Below, one piece after another: positions 15,317-21,535 of a stretch of DNA of 21,535 bases. Numbering within the stretch: the stretch's first letter is position 1; each line of letters opens with the position of its first letter. Source of the DNA: Anaerobacillus sp. (GTDB lineage: Bacteria > Bacillota > Bacilli > Bacillales_H > Anaerobacillaceae); the NCBI GenBank assembly GCA_007120055.1, contig SKOL01000668.1, forward strand, positions 1-21,535. Reading direction: 5' to 3'. The position numbers and the translations under genes are program-made. The notes under the pieces were generated by a model. That model saw only the letters and a list, made by a program, of their open reading frames with translations, ran no database searches and had not been told where the DNA came from.

Positions 15317-15360
15317 AAGATAAGAGCAAAAAACCGTGAGAGTTTTTTTGCTCTTATCTT
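15317..15360 (-). terminator. Rho-independent terminator of the 57-residue gene
   Basis: AAGATAAGAGCAAAAAA (15317-15333) and TTTTTTGCTCTTATCTT (15344-15360) are perfect complements, 17 bp, around CCGTGAGAGT. The A-run upstream gives a T-run on the minus strand. It begins four bases past the stop of the leftward gene. Confidence 0.9.
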
Positions 15361-15363
15361 TTT

Positions 15364-15537
15364 TTACTCAATGCCACTTTCTTTGATAGCATGTTCCCAA
15401 CTTGGGAAGTAATGGAGGGCACTTCGCATTAGATCAGGATGAGATTTTTTTACTTTTTTCTTAGCGAGAGCTTCTCCGTCAGAATGTAATTGATTAATGG
15501 AACTAATTACATCATTAGCACTCATTTCAATTTCCAT
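15364..15537 (-). CDS. 57-residue protein with a HNH-associated-repeat-like end
   Basis: Starts at ATG 15537 with a perfect AAGGAGG seven bases before it. The N-terminal half is MEIEMSANDVISSINQLHSD; then a Lys-rich stretch KKKVKKSHPDLMRSALHYFP and SWEHAIKESGIE. The pattern Leu-Arg-x-Ala-x-x-Phe-x-Ser-Trp-x-x-Ala-Ile-x-x-x-Gly resembles the small helical repeat found beside homing endonucleases and in some regulators. It may bind nucleic acid, but this is inference from one repeat. Strong RBS and dedicated terminator show a real gene. Palindromic element copy 3 starts 19 bases upstream of the start, so its promoter must lie in or beyond that element. Confidence 0.75.
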   Translation of the reverse strand: MEIEMSANDVISSINQLHSDGEALAKKKVKKSHPDLMRSALHYFPSWEHAIKESGIE

Positions 15538-15871
15538 ACACAAACCTCCTTATGTAAGTGAATTTCATAATTACCAAAAATGAGCCACATCACTCAATAT
15601 ATAGTTTGCGAATGATTTTGACGCAACTATATATTGATCTTAGTGGCGGAAATAATGAATTATGAAATTCATTAATGTACCTTCAAATTTAGTTTTTCCT
15701 AAATACAAAACTTATATACTAATTTTTCTATACATCAATGAAATTCATTAAACTAAGAAATAATTGATTCTTCACCAGATCGAAACGATAAAATATTAAC
15801 CCTATCAGAACATAAATCTCTATGTTAAAATAACCTTTGTCTATTTGTTTGTTGAAAAAGGAGGAAATCTG
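15538..15871. other. Divergent spacer between the 57-residue gene and the kinase operon
   Basis: Holds palindromic element copy 3 (15557-15673) and a second, isolated element end (ATGAAATTCATTA, 15738-15750). Promoter elements for the kinase operon are not clear-cut: TTGATT at 15764 with TAAAAT at 15789 has a 19-base spacer. Confidence 0.5.
15557..15673 (-). repeat. 117-bp palindromic element, copy 3
   Basis: Reverse orientation relative to copies 1 and 2. Ends AGTGAATTTCAT and ATGAAATTCATT; central arms CAATATATAGTTTGCG and CGCAACTATATATTG; GAGCCAC and GTGGCGG outside them. ATGTA occurs directly on the left (15552-15556) and just past the right end (15675-15679), a possible 5-bp target duplication. 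The other copies do not show a matching duplication clearly. Confidence 0.85.
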
Positions 15872-16504
15872 TTGAAAAATGTACCGTTTATTGCAGTTGA
15901 AGGGCCAATTGGTGTTGGAAAATCATCTTTGGCTAAAGAAATTGCAAAACAATATCGATATACGTTATTAAATGAAATTGTAGAGGAAAACCCTTTTTTA
16001 GGAAACTTTTACAACGATATAAAAGAATGGAGCTTTCAAACTGAAATGTTCTTTTTGTGCAATCGCTATAAACAGCTTGAGGACATTGAAAGAGATTATT
16101 TAGCAAAAGGGGTACCGGTAGTTTCAGATTACCATATCTTTAAAAACCAAATATTTGCTGAACGTACTTTAGAGGCGAGCCAATATGATAAATATAGACA
16201 AATCTATTACATATTAACCGCTGATATGCCTGAGCCTAATTTAATTATTTATTTAAGAGCTAGTTTAAATACATTGTTAGACAGAATTTCACTCCGTGGT
16301 AGAGAAATTGAAAAAAATATTGATCCAACGTATTTACTTCAGTTGACTAAAGATTATGATCAATTCATGGAAAAGTTTATTAACGATCATCCTCACGTCC
16401 CAGTGTTAACATTCGATGGCGATCAAATTGATTTCATTAAAAATAAAACGGACCTCGAAATGATTTTTTCTAAAATAGATCATCAAATTTGTGTAAATAA
16501 CTAG
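15872..16504 (+). CDS. dgk: Deoxyguanosine kinase
   Basis: A 210-residue deoxynucleoside kinase that phosphorylates deoxyguanosine for purine salvage. The P-loop GPIGVGKS is at residues 11-18. EIVEENPFLGNFY, EWSFQTEMFFL and RYKQLEDIE follow, then SDYHIFK in place of the DRS motif seen in its partner, and RISLRGREIE near the lid. All these match B. subtilis Dgk closely. The TTG at 15872 is used because AAAGGAGG precedes it with correct spacing. It is followed by the paralogous kinase after a gap of 17 bases from stop to its chosen start. Confidence 0.93.
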   Translation: MKNVPFIAVEGPIGVGKSSLAKEIAKQYRYTLLNEIVEENPFLGNFYNDIKEWSFQTEMFFLCNRYKQLEDIERDYLAKGVPVVSDYHIFKNQIFAERTLEASQYDKYRQIYYILTADMPEPNLIIYLRASLNTLLDRISLRGREIEKNIDPTYLLQLTKDYDQFMEKFINDHPHVPVLTFDGDQIDFIKNKTDLEMIFSKIDHQICVNN

Positions 16505-16521
16505 TAATGGAGCTGAAAATA

Positions 16522-17175
16522 ATGAATGATACTACGATTCCTAATAATGCCCTAATCACGTTAGCTGGTACGGTAGGTGTGGGTAAGTCGACATTAACAA
16601 AAAACTTAGCAAATGCGCTACATTTTAAAGCATCTTATGAAAAAGTAGATGGTAATCCTTACCTAGAAGATTACTATTCAAACTTCAAACAATGGTCTTT
16701 TCATTTACAAATTTATTTTCTAGCAGAACGTTTTAAACAACAAAAAGCGATGTTTGAAAGTGGTTATGGTTACGTGCAAGACCGCAGTATTTATGAAGAC
16801 GTTGGTATTTTTGCCAAATTACAATACGATCAAGGGAATATGACGGATCGTGACTTTGATACGTACAGCTCGTTGTTTGAAGCAATGACTTTATCCCCCT
16901 ATTTTCCCAAGCCAGACGTTTTAATTTATTTAGATGGATCACTCGAAAAAATTATTGAAAGAATTAATATGCGCGGTCGTAAAATGGAAATCGAAACTCC
17001 AATTAAGTTTTGGGAAGACTTATATGAGCGCTATCATAATTGGATTAATGAATTTACCGTATGCCCGATATTAAGGTTAGATATTGAAACTTATGATAGC
17101 CGTGACCCTGAGTCTATTTCGGCAATTATTAAAGAAATAGAAAAAATTACAGCTAAGGAACTCGTGCTGAAATAG
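16522..17175 (+). CDS. dck: Deoxyadenosine/deoxycytidine kinase
   Basis: A 217-residue paralogue of the gene before it. The P-loop GTVGVGKS is at residues 16-23, followed by VDGNPYLEDYY, QWSFHLQIYFLAERFK and QDRSIYEDVGIFA (the DRS motif that binds the sugar and base). INMRGRKMEIET forms the lid. It corresponds to B. subtilis Dck, which phosphorylates deoxyadenosine and deoxycytidine. The ATG at 16522 follows GGAGCTG; an ATG at 16507 overlaps that site and is less likely. Together the two enzymes salvage three of the four deoxynucleosides. In B. subtilis the pair lies near dnaX and serS; here the neighbours are degV and recQ. Confidence 0.93.
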   Translation: MNDTTIPNNALITLAGTVGVGKSTLTKNLANALHFKASYEKVDGNPYLEDYYSNFKQWSFHLQIYFLAERFKQQKAMFESGYGYVQDRSIYEDVGIFAKLQYDQGNMTDRDFDTYSSLFEAMTLSPYFPKPDVLIYLDGSLEKIIERINMRGRKMEIETPIKFWEDLYERYHNWINEFTVCPILRLDIETYDSRDPESISAIIKEIEKITAKELVLK

Positions 17176-17190
17176 ATAGAAAGATATACT

Positions 17191-17319
17191 GCGGACATAA
17201 TCCGTTATTTCATAGAAATCACTTAATCTGAAATGTATTACGGACATTGTTCCGTTATTTGCTTAAAAACAGTTCGAATTAACATGTTTTTGCAAAATAG
17301 CGGAATCAATGTCCGTTTA
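17191..17319. repeat. Second cluster of CGGACA/TCCG mini-hairpins
   Basis: Two forward copies (GCGGACATAATCCGTTATTT at 17191 and ACGGACATTGTTCCGTTATT at 17240) and one reverse copy (ATAGCGGAATCAATGTCCGT at 17298). Same design as 6350-6532: small stems individually, and forward and reverse copies can pair over the longer span. It lies between the convergent kinase operon and recQ and may act as their transcription stop, since no ordinary terminator is seen there. Confidence 0.65.
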
Positions 17320-17392
17320 ATTATTAATAAAGCAATATTCACGTAAATTACGAAACCACAGTGTCAGCAATACAAAACGTAACAGTGCTTGT

Positions 17393-19525
17393 CTATTGAT
17401 CCTTCAAACAAAGCGCTAATTTAATATGAAAATAACTAACCTCTTCTGACAATGCTTCCTTTAAAGGTTTCAGTTTCCCATCACCAATTTCAGCCTGTTT
17501 CTTCACAATTAATTCTCGGTAAGAAGCAGGTATTAATCTTTTCCATTCTAAATCTAAACCGTCAATGGCCCCTTGAACAAGGTGCTCTTCCACCGTTCTT
17601 TGCTTTATCCCACGTTGCAAAGCGATCTCGTTAATCTCTTTACCGTCACTAAACATTTTTACTGTTGTCACATAACTTGGTTCTTCATCTATTATCTTTG
17701 GTTCTTCACTTTCTCTTTGAACCGTATCTGAAATTTGAGTTTCCCCTGTAAATGAGTCGATTGCTTTTAAGAAATCTTCCCCATACTTCTCAAACTTCAT
17801 CTCTCCTACCCCTTTAATTTGAAGCATGCTATCTTTCGTCTTCGGATAATACTTACACATCTCTTTTAAAGTTGCATCCGAAAAAATAATATATGGTGGC
17901 AGGTTCTCACGATCTGCAAGCTGCTTACGTAATTGCCGCAACTCCTCAAACAGTTCGGAGTGAACCGGTTCTTCTCTTTTGACTGGTTTCACTTTTTGAA
18001 ATACTTTTTCTCCACTTTTTAATACAGCAACCGCTCTTTCTGTTAACCGCACTGTTGGATACTGTCCTGTAGTAAGTCCTAAATACCCTTCTGCAATAAA
18101 AAGTTGGATCAGTTCGGCAATTTGCTTTTCCGTTTTTTCTTTCATTAATCCATAGGTCGTCAACTGTTTTAGCCCGAGATCCTTAATTCGTTTATTGTTC
18201 GACCCTTTTAAAACTTGGGCGACTAATGTAACCCCAAAGCGTTCTTTCAACCGGGCGATACAACTAAATATTTTTTGTGCTTCTAGTGTGACATCGATTT
18301 CTTCAAGATCTGATTTACAGTTCGAACATTTTTCACACTCATGATTTGCTGGATCACCGAAGTAGTTTACAATAAACTTTTGTAAACATTTTGTCGTATG
18401 GCAATAATCAACCATTGCTTGAAGTTTACTATATTCGTGACTTTTTCGATCGATGTGGGAGGTAGATTGTTCGATTAAAAATTTTTGTGTTTGCACATCT
18501 TTGCTCGTATACAATAAAACACAATCACTATTCTCTCCATCTCTACCGGCTCTGCCTGCTTCTTGATAATATGCCTCCATACTTTTCGGAAGTTGATAAT
18601 GGAGTACATAGCGAACATTGGATTTGTCGATCCCCATTCCAAAAGCGTTGGTCGCAATGATAATTTTTTCATTATCAAAAATGAAATTCTCTTGATTTTC
18701 TGCTCGTGCCGACTCGGACATACCTCCGTGGTACGTTGCTGACGGTATTCCGTTTTTTTCTAAATAGTTGTGTAACTCTTCAACATCTTTTCTTGTTGCG
18801 GTATAAATAATGCCACTTTCGCCATTATAACGTTGAATAAAATCTAGCAAATATTTCCTTTTGTTTCCTGTTTTCACCACTGAGAATGCTAAATTTTCAC
18901 GTTCATATCCTGAAATGAACGATGACGGGTCATTAAGTTTAAGTCCTATTTCTATATCTTCAGCTACCTGCTTTGTCGCTGTCGCTGTAAGTGCTGCTAC
19001 TACGGGGCGTGGAGAAAATCGTTGTATTAATTGACCGATTTTAGCATAACTAGGTCGAAAATCATGCCCCCACTGTGATATACAATGTGCTTCATCGACC
19101 GCAATAAAGTCAATCGGTAATTGTTGAAGAAAATGTATAAATGAACTCGATTCTAAACGTTCAGGAGCGACATACACCAGTTTATAAGCACCTTGTTTTA
19201 ATTCAGTAGCTATCAGTTCTTGATCCCTCTGTGAAACCGTACTATTTAAATACACAGCAGGAATTCCATTGTTATTGAGCGTATCAACTTGATCTTTCAT
19301 CAACGAAATCAACGGACTAATGACAATTGTTATCCCCTTAAAAATCATTGCTGGAACTTGATAGCAAATTGATTTCCCACCACCAGTAGGCATAATACAA
19401 ACCGTGTCATTTTTTTCTAATATTGTCGATATAATTTCCTGTTGATTTTTACGAAAGCTACTGTAACCAAAATATTTTTTCAAAACATTTAACGATTGAT
19501 CATTTACAAAACTTGTTTCAAGCAT
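17393..19525 (-). CDS. recQ: ATP-dependent DNA helicase RecQ with C-terminal HTH_40 domain
   Basis: A 710-residue RecQ helicase that unwinds DNA in recombination and repair. Walker A is MPTGGGKS at 45-52, the DEAH box at 144-147 is followed by CISQWGHDFRPSY, and the C-terminal helicase half contains TNAFGMGIDKSNVRYVLHY and QEAGRAGRDG. The RQC zinc site is CHTTKC...CEKCSNC at about 375-405. An HRDC domain lies at about 520-600. The last 100 residues (ending in a Leu/Lys-rich helix) carry KEINEIALQRGIKQRTVEEH, a helix-turn-helix-type domain seen in longer Bacillaceae RecQ proteins; B. subtilis RecQ lacks it and is about 590 residues. GGAG lies upstream of the ATG at 19525. No terminator was found after the stop. 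Confidence 0.95.
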   Translation of the reverse strand: MLETSFVNDQSLNVLKKYFGYSSFRKNQQEIISTILEKNDTVCIMPTGGGKSICYQVPAMIFKGITIVISPLISLMKDQVDTLNNNGIPAVYLNSTVSQRDQELIATELKQGAYKLVYVAPERLESSSFIHFLQQLPIDFIAVDEAHCISQWGHDFRPSYAKIGQLIQRFSPRPVVAALTATATKQVAEDIEIGLKLNDPSSFISGYERENLAFSVVKTGNKRKYLLDFIQRYNGESGIIYTATRKDVEELHNYLEKNGIPSATYHGGMSESARAENQENFIFDNEKIIIATNAFGMGIDKSNVRYVLHYQLPKSMEAYYQEAGRAGRDGENSDCVLLYTSKDVQTQKFLIEQSTSHIDRKSHEYSKLQAMVDYCHTTKCLQKFIVNYFGDPANHECEKCSNCKSDLEEIDVTLEAQKIFSCIARLKERFGVTLVAQVLKGSNNKRIKDLGLKQLTTYGLMKEKTEKQIAELIQLFIAEGYLGLTTGQYPTVRLTERAVAVLKSGEKVFQKVKPVKREEPVHSELFEELRQLRKQLADRENLPPYIIFSDATLKEMCKYYPKTKDSMLQIKGVGEMKFEKYGEDFLKAIDSFTGETQISDTVQRESEEPKIIDEEPSYVTTVKMFSDGKEINEIALQRGIKQRTVEEHLVQGAIDGLDLEWKRLIPASYRELIVKKQAEIGDGKLKPLKEALSEEVSYFHIKLALCLKDQ

Positions 19526-19609
19526 ATCTCCAACTCCATAATTTTAAAAGTATCAATGTAACCATAACATAGCGCTTTAACTTCTGGAAGCACTAATTAA
19601 CGATAAAAT

Positions 19610-19726
19610 AATGAATTTCATAATCCAATTTTACCGCATTAAGTTCTATATATAATTGCGTCAAGTCGCTCGCAACTACATATAGTTTATAGAGAGAGGT
19701 CATTTTTGGTAACTATGAAATTTACT
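19610..19726 (+). repeat. 117-bp palindromic element, copy 4 (diverged)
   Basis: Same orientation as copies 1 and 2 but more changed inside: TTTTACCGCATTAAGTTC replaces the usual CGCCACTAAGATC, and AGAGAGAGGTC replaces GATGTGGCTC. Ends AATGAATTTCAT and ATGAAATTTACT are kept, as are central arms CTATATATAATTGCG and CGCAACTACATATAG. Confidence 0.8.
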
Positions 19727-19732
19727 CAAATG

Positions 19733-19850
19733 AGTGAATTTTATAATTACCAAAAATGTGCCACACCACGCAATATATACTTGCGAATGGCTCTAGCGCA
19801 ACTATATATATTGATCTTAGTGGCGAAAATAATGAATGATGAAATTCATT
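19733..19850 (-). repeat. 117-bp palindromic element, copy 5
   Basis: Reverse orientation. Ends AGTGAATTTTAT and ATGAAATTCATT; interior close to copy 3 (TGATCTTAGTGGCG is identical). One base longer than the others, from an added TA step in the right central arm and a loss in the left arm. Confidence 0.85.
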
Positions 19851-19925
19851 AAAATATAATAAGAAAAAAAGTTCATAATATTAATGTTCATGTTTCACTT
19901 AATTTAATGTAGGAGCTGATTTTCT

Positions 19926-20078
19926 TTGACAAAACGAAAAAGTAACCCAAGAAAAGAAGGTAAAAACAAACACGGCGCACACGTAAGCCCTTTAGGAAAC
20001 TCGCCTCAGCAAGAGTTTGCTCGTGAGCCTTATGTCGAAGCTGGACAAGCAGGACGACAACACAACGATAAAAGGTAA
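19926..20078 (+). CDS. 50-residue basic hydrophilic protein, possible minor spore protein
   Basis: Starts at TTG 19926 with TAGGAGCTGAT before it. The sequence begins MTKRKSNPRKEGKNKHGAHV, continues SPLGNSPQQEFAREPY and ends GQAGRQHNDKR. It is rich in Lys, Arg, Asn and Gln and has no hydrophobic core. Composition, size and the MTKRK start recall minor Bacillus spore proteins (SspL, SspN or SspO sort), and the 14134 gene has the same opening. No firm family match by eye. A strong terminator follows five bases after the stop, which supports a monocistronic small gene. Confidence 0.65.
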   Translation: MTKRKSNPRKEGKNKHGAHVSPLGNSPQQEFAREPYVEAGQAGRQHNDKR

Positions 20079-20082
20079 CAAG

Positions 20083-20127
20083 AAAAGTGACTACTAAATT
20101 GCAACACAATTAGTAGTCACTTTTTTT
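20083..20127 (+). terminator. Rho-independent terminator of the 50-residue gene
   Basis: AAAAGTGACTACTAA (20083-20097) and TTAGTAGTCACTTTT (20110-20124) are perfect complements, 15 bp, with a run of seven T residues at 20121-20127. Confidence 0.93.
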
Positions 20128-20220
20128 GGGATGATGTGCTGTAGTTCGCACTCTCTAGTTACGTATTATGGGGGTAGTGCGCAGTAAAAGAGTGAACAGA
20201 ATGCTCATTTAGAAGCTTAT

Positions 20221-20374
20221 GATTACTCATCTCTTTTTTTTGTGCTAGGAAGAGAAAGCATTTCGGTGTTCTGATTACTCTTCTCTTGCTTTGAGTCGAG
20301 AAGAGAAATCATTCAGGCGTTTTGATTACTCATCTCTTGGATTGAGTCAAGAAGAGAAATCATTTGGCGTCACC
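20221..20374 (+). repeat. Three-unit tandem repeat, TCTCTT/AAGAGA hairpins, 51-52 bp period
   Basis: Units begin GATTACTC at 20221, 20273 and 20324 (steps 52 and 51). Each has TCTCTT near the left and AAGAGA about 15 bases later, forming a hairpin, and ends ATCATT-GGCGT or similar. The unit length equals that of the next array although the sequence differs; 20 bases separate the two. Confidence 0.75.
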
Positions 20375-20394
20375 CTACACCATACAGTGGATTT

Positions 20395-20870
20395 GACGAG
20401 TGCGTTTAACAGATACTGGAATTAGCACTCGTTTATCTATGCTTTAGACGAGCGCGTTTAACAGATACTGGAATTCACACTCGTTTATCTATGCTTTAGA
20501 CGAGTACGTTTAACAAATACTGGAATTCACGCTCGCTTATCACTGGTTTTGATGCGCATGTTTTACAAATACTGTAATATCCGTGCGCCAATCGCCGTTT
20601 TGATACGTGTATTTTACATAAATTGTAATATCCGTGCATCAATCGGCGTATTGATGCGTGCATTTTACAGAAACTGTAATATCTGTGCATCAATACGTGT
20701 TTTGAAGCGCGAATCTTACAGAAACTGTAATTCTTCTGCATCAATACGTGTTTTGAAGCGCAAATCTTACATAAACTGTAAAATCCGTACATCAATCGGC
20801 GTTTCTACACGTAGAATTTACATAAATTGTAATACCTCTGCGCCAATCCGCATTTGTGCACATAACCCCC
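20395..20870 (+). repeat. Nine-unit tandem hairpin array, 51-52 bp period
   Basis: The unit core TTT(A/T)ACAGA(A/T)ACTG is centred so that its AACA or TACA falls at 20408, 20460, 20512, 20564, 20615, 20666, 20717, 20768 and 20819: three steps of 52 then five of 51. The first three units have arms like ACGAGTGC and GCACTCGT around the core. The last six have a TTACAG-AAA-CTGTAA type core hairpin and flanks of the GATGCG and GTGCATC type. In the best cases neighbouring units pair, for example GCATCAAT with ATTGATGC around CGGCGT. Not a CRISPR: the repeat drifts along its length and there are no unique spacers. Confidence 0.8.
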
Positions 20871-20905
20871 ACAATGCGTACTACCCGATACTGTACAATT
20901 TCCAT

Positions 20906-20935
20906 CTTGAACTAACGGATTAGCATTAGTTCAAG
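20906..20935. repeat. Hairpin, 10-bp stem
   Basis: CTTGAACTAA (20906-20915) and TTAGTTCAAG (20926-20935) around CGGATTAGCA. No T-run follows. Confidence 0.5.
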
Positions 20936-20952
20936 AAGCGATTGAAAATAAT

Positions 20953-20992
20953 ACAAGTAATGATCCAGTTCATCAACCGGATCATTACTTGT
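20953..20992. repeat. Hairpin, 14-bp perfect stem with extension
   Basis: ACAAGTAATGATCC (20953-20966) and GGATCATTACTTGT (20979-20992), with GTT and AAC pairing further in after an A-C mismatch. No T-run on the plus strand; on the minus strand the following bases are only partly T-rich. Could be a weak terminator for the leftward ferredoxin gene or an isolated repeat. Confidence 0.5.
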
Positions 20993-21128
20993 CTCCAAAA
21001 AACACCGCATTTTTCGGTGCGATTAGGCGTGCGTTATATTGTGTAAATTGGAGTTTTGCGATAGGTAACGGACCCTGGTGATAATGCGCCCTCTTTTTTG
21101 CTACCGATACGCCACTTGCACAGTTCTT

Positions 21129-21535
21129 TTACACCCTAATATAAACCCCTTTATAAGATTGAATACAAGCAGATACACATTGACCGCAACCATTACAATT
21201 TTCTTCGTTTATAACTGGCTTTCCATCCTCCATTGATATAGCAATTGGTCCTAAGGGACATGCTCTAACGCAATAATCGCAAAGAGTCCCTTTATGTGCC
21301 AAACAGTTATAAGTAACAACTTCTGCAATTCCTATCTTTTCATTTTCTCCACTTTCCTCTAGTGCCCCCGTTGGACAATTTGTAATACATATATTACAAA
21401 ACGTACATGCTACCTCATTCGGATTAATATATGGCGTTCCTGCAAGCTTCGCACCATAGTCACTAGAAAAGAGACTAACCGTACCTGTTGGGCATACACT
21501 TTCACAATCGCCACAACGTGTACATGTAGCAAGAA
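21129..21535 (-). CDS. NapF-like polyferredoxin, four [4Fe-4S] sites visible (5' end outside the window)
   Basis: The last 134 codons of a leftward gene that enters from the right edge. Four cysteine clusters are visible: CTRCGDCESVCP, CTFCNICITNCP, CLAHKGTLCDYCVRACP and CNGCGQCVSAC. The third, with its widened first gap, is typical of NapF/NapG-type ferredoxins. These are cytoplasmic iron-sulfur proteins that assist maturation of, or pass electrons to, molybdenum enzymes such as nitrate reductase. The protein ends SYKGVYIRV and stops with TAA at 21131-21129. Its partner genes would lie beyond the window. A link to the formate dehydrogenase 9 kb away is possible but not shown. Confidence 0.85.
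   Translation of the reverse strand, partial: LATCTRCGDCESVCPTGTVSLFSSDYGAKLAGTPYINPNEVACTFCNICITNCPTGALEESGENEKIGIAEVVTYNCLAHKGTLCDYCVRACPLGPIAISMEDGKPVINEENCNGCGQCVSACIQSYKGVYIRV

Larger units (their letters stand above)
19526..19925. other. Spacer between recQ and the 50-residue gene, filled by two palindromic elements
   Basis: Element copies 4 and 5 stand head to head between 19610 and 19850, separated by six bases. Only about 80 bases on the recQ side and 75 on the other are left for promoters. No gene seen. Confidence 0.6.
20079..21128. other. Long gene-free region of hairpin repeats
   Basis: Apart from the terminator at 20083 the region holds three hairpin units of a TCTCTT family (20221-20374), nine units of the 51-52 bp family (20395-20870) and isolated hairpins at 20906, 20953 and 21003. 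Open frames exist on both strands across the array (rightward 20549-20923, leftward 20496-20795), but they mirror the repeat period of 17 codons and have no ribosome binding site. The last 100 bases show GCGTATCGGTAGC and GTTACCTATCGC as an imperfect inverted repeat past the ferredoxin gene. Confidence 0.6.

Noticed and set aside
20221..20870. CRISPR-like tandem repeat
   Set aside because: Repeats drift gradually, the whole 51-52 bp unit is repeated, there are no unique spacers of constant size and no cas genes.
20930..21082. Frame containing NDPVHQPDHY, similar to the DPVNHPxHY motif of phage DUF3310 proteins
   Set aside because: The motif is created by a perfect 14-bp hairpin; no start or ribosome binding site and no other family features follow.

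Overview
The window is AT-rich DNA from a spore-forming member of the Bacillaceae. It carries an alpha/beta-type small acid-soluble spore protein, a Bacillus-type deoxyguanosine kinase/deoxyadenosine kinase pair, a RecQ with a C-terminal helix-turn-helix extension, strong AAGGAGG-type ribosome binding sites, many TTG/GTG starts and lipobox lipoproteins. The genus cannot be fixed from the sequence. A selenocysteine formate dehydrogenase and a multi-cluster NapF-like ferredoxin point to anaerobic or facultative metabolism.

Layout. 1-63: first codons of a PEP-synthase-like gene running off the left edge. 64-859: intergenic with two repeats and an ECF-type promoter. 860-2438: SigX-like ECF sigma factor overlapping a multi-spanning putative anti-sigma protein. 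2678-6037: leftward group of unrecognised surface proteins (doubly anchored 572-aa lipoprotein, histidine-kinase remnant, 178-aa lipoprotein, two small membrane proteins). 6083-7293: repeat-rich spacer with a small gene. 7294-9139: MFS efflux-type transporter and a zinc-ribbon membrane protein, both leftward. 9820-11877: formate dehydrogenase read through an in-frame UGA. 11930-13201: convergent oxalate/formate-family transporter. 13527-14277: rightward YedF-like DsrE-domain protein, alpha/beta SASP and a 47-aa SspO-like protein. 14362-15537: leftward DegV and a 57-aa protein. 15872-17175: the two deoxynucleoside kinases. 17393-19525: RecQ, leftward. 19926-20078: 50-aa basic protein. 20079-21128: tandem hairpin array. 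21129-21535: leftward polyferredoxin, cut by the right edge.

The most important reading is that the two ORFs around 10225 are one gene. The UGA at 10225-10227 lies exactly where FDH-H type enzymes carry selenocysteine. It is followed by a hairpin whose GGUCU loop sits at the same distance from UGA as in E. coli fdhF. About 1.6 kb downstream lies a protein that looks like the C-terminal domain of YedF, a family associated with selenium metabolism. With the formate/oxalate-type transporter between them, this region looks like a small formate/selenium island. The Sec machinery (selA, selB, selC, selD) is not in the window and must be elsewhere if the reading is right.

The second theme is repeats. 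Five copies of a palindromic element of about 117 bp lie in 5' flanks of genes. Two arrays of one 51-52 bp hairpin unit lie 14 kb apart in opposite orientation. Two clusters of CGGACA...TCCG mini-hairpins and one or more GCGCAAGCGC-type Bacillaceae elements are also present. No rRNA, tRNA, CRISPR array or intact insertion sequence was seen.
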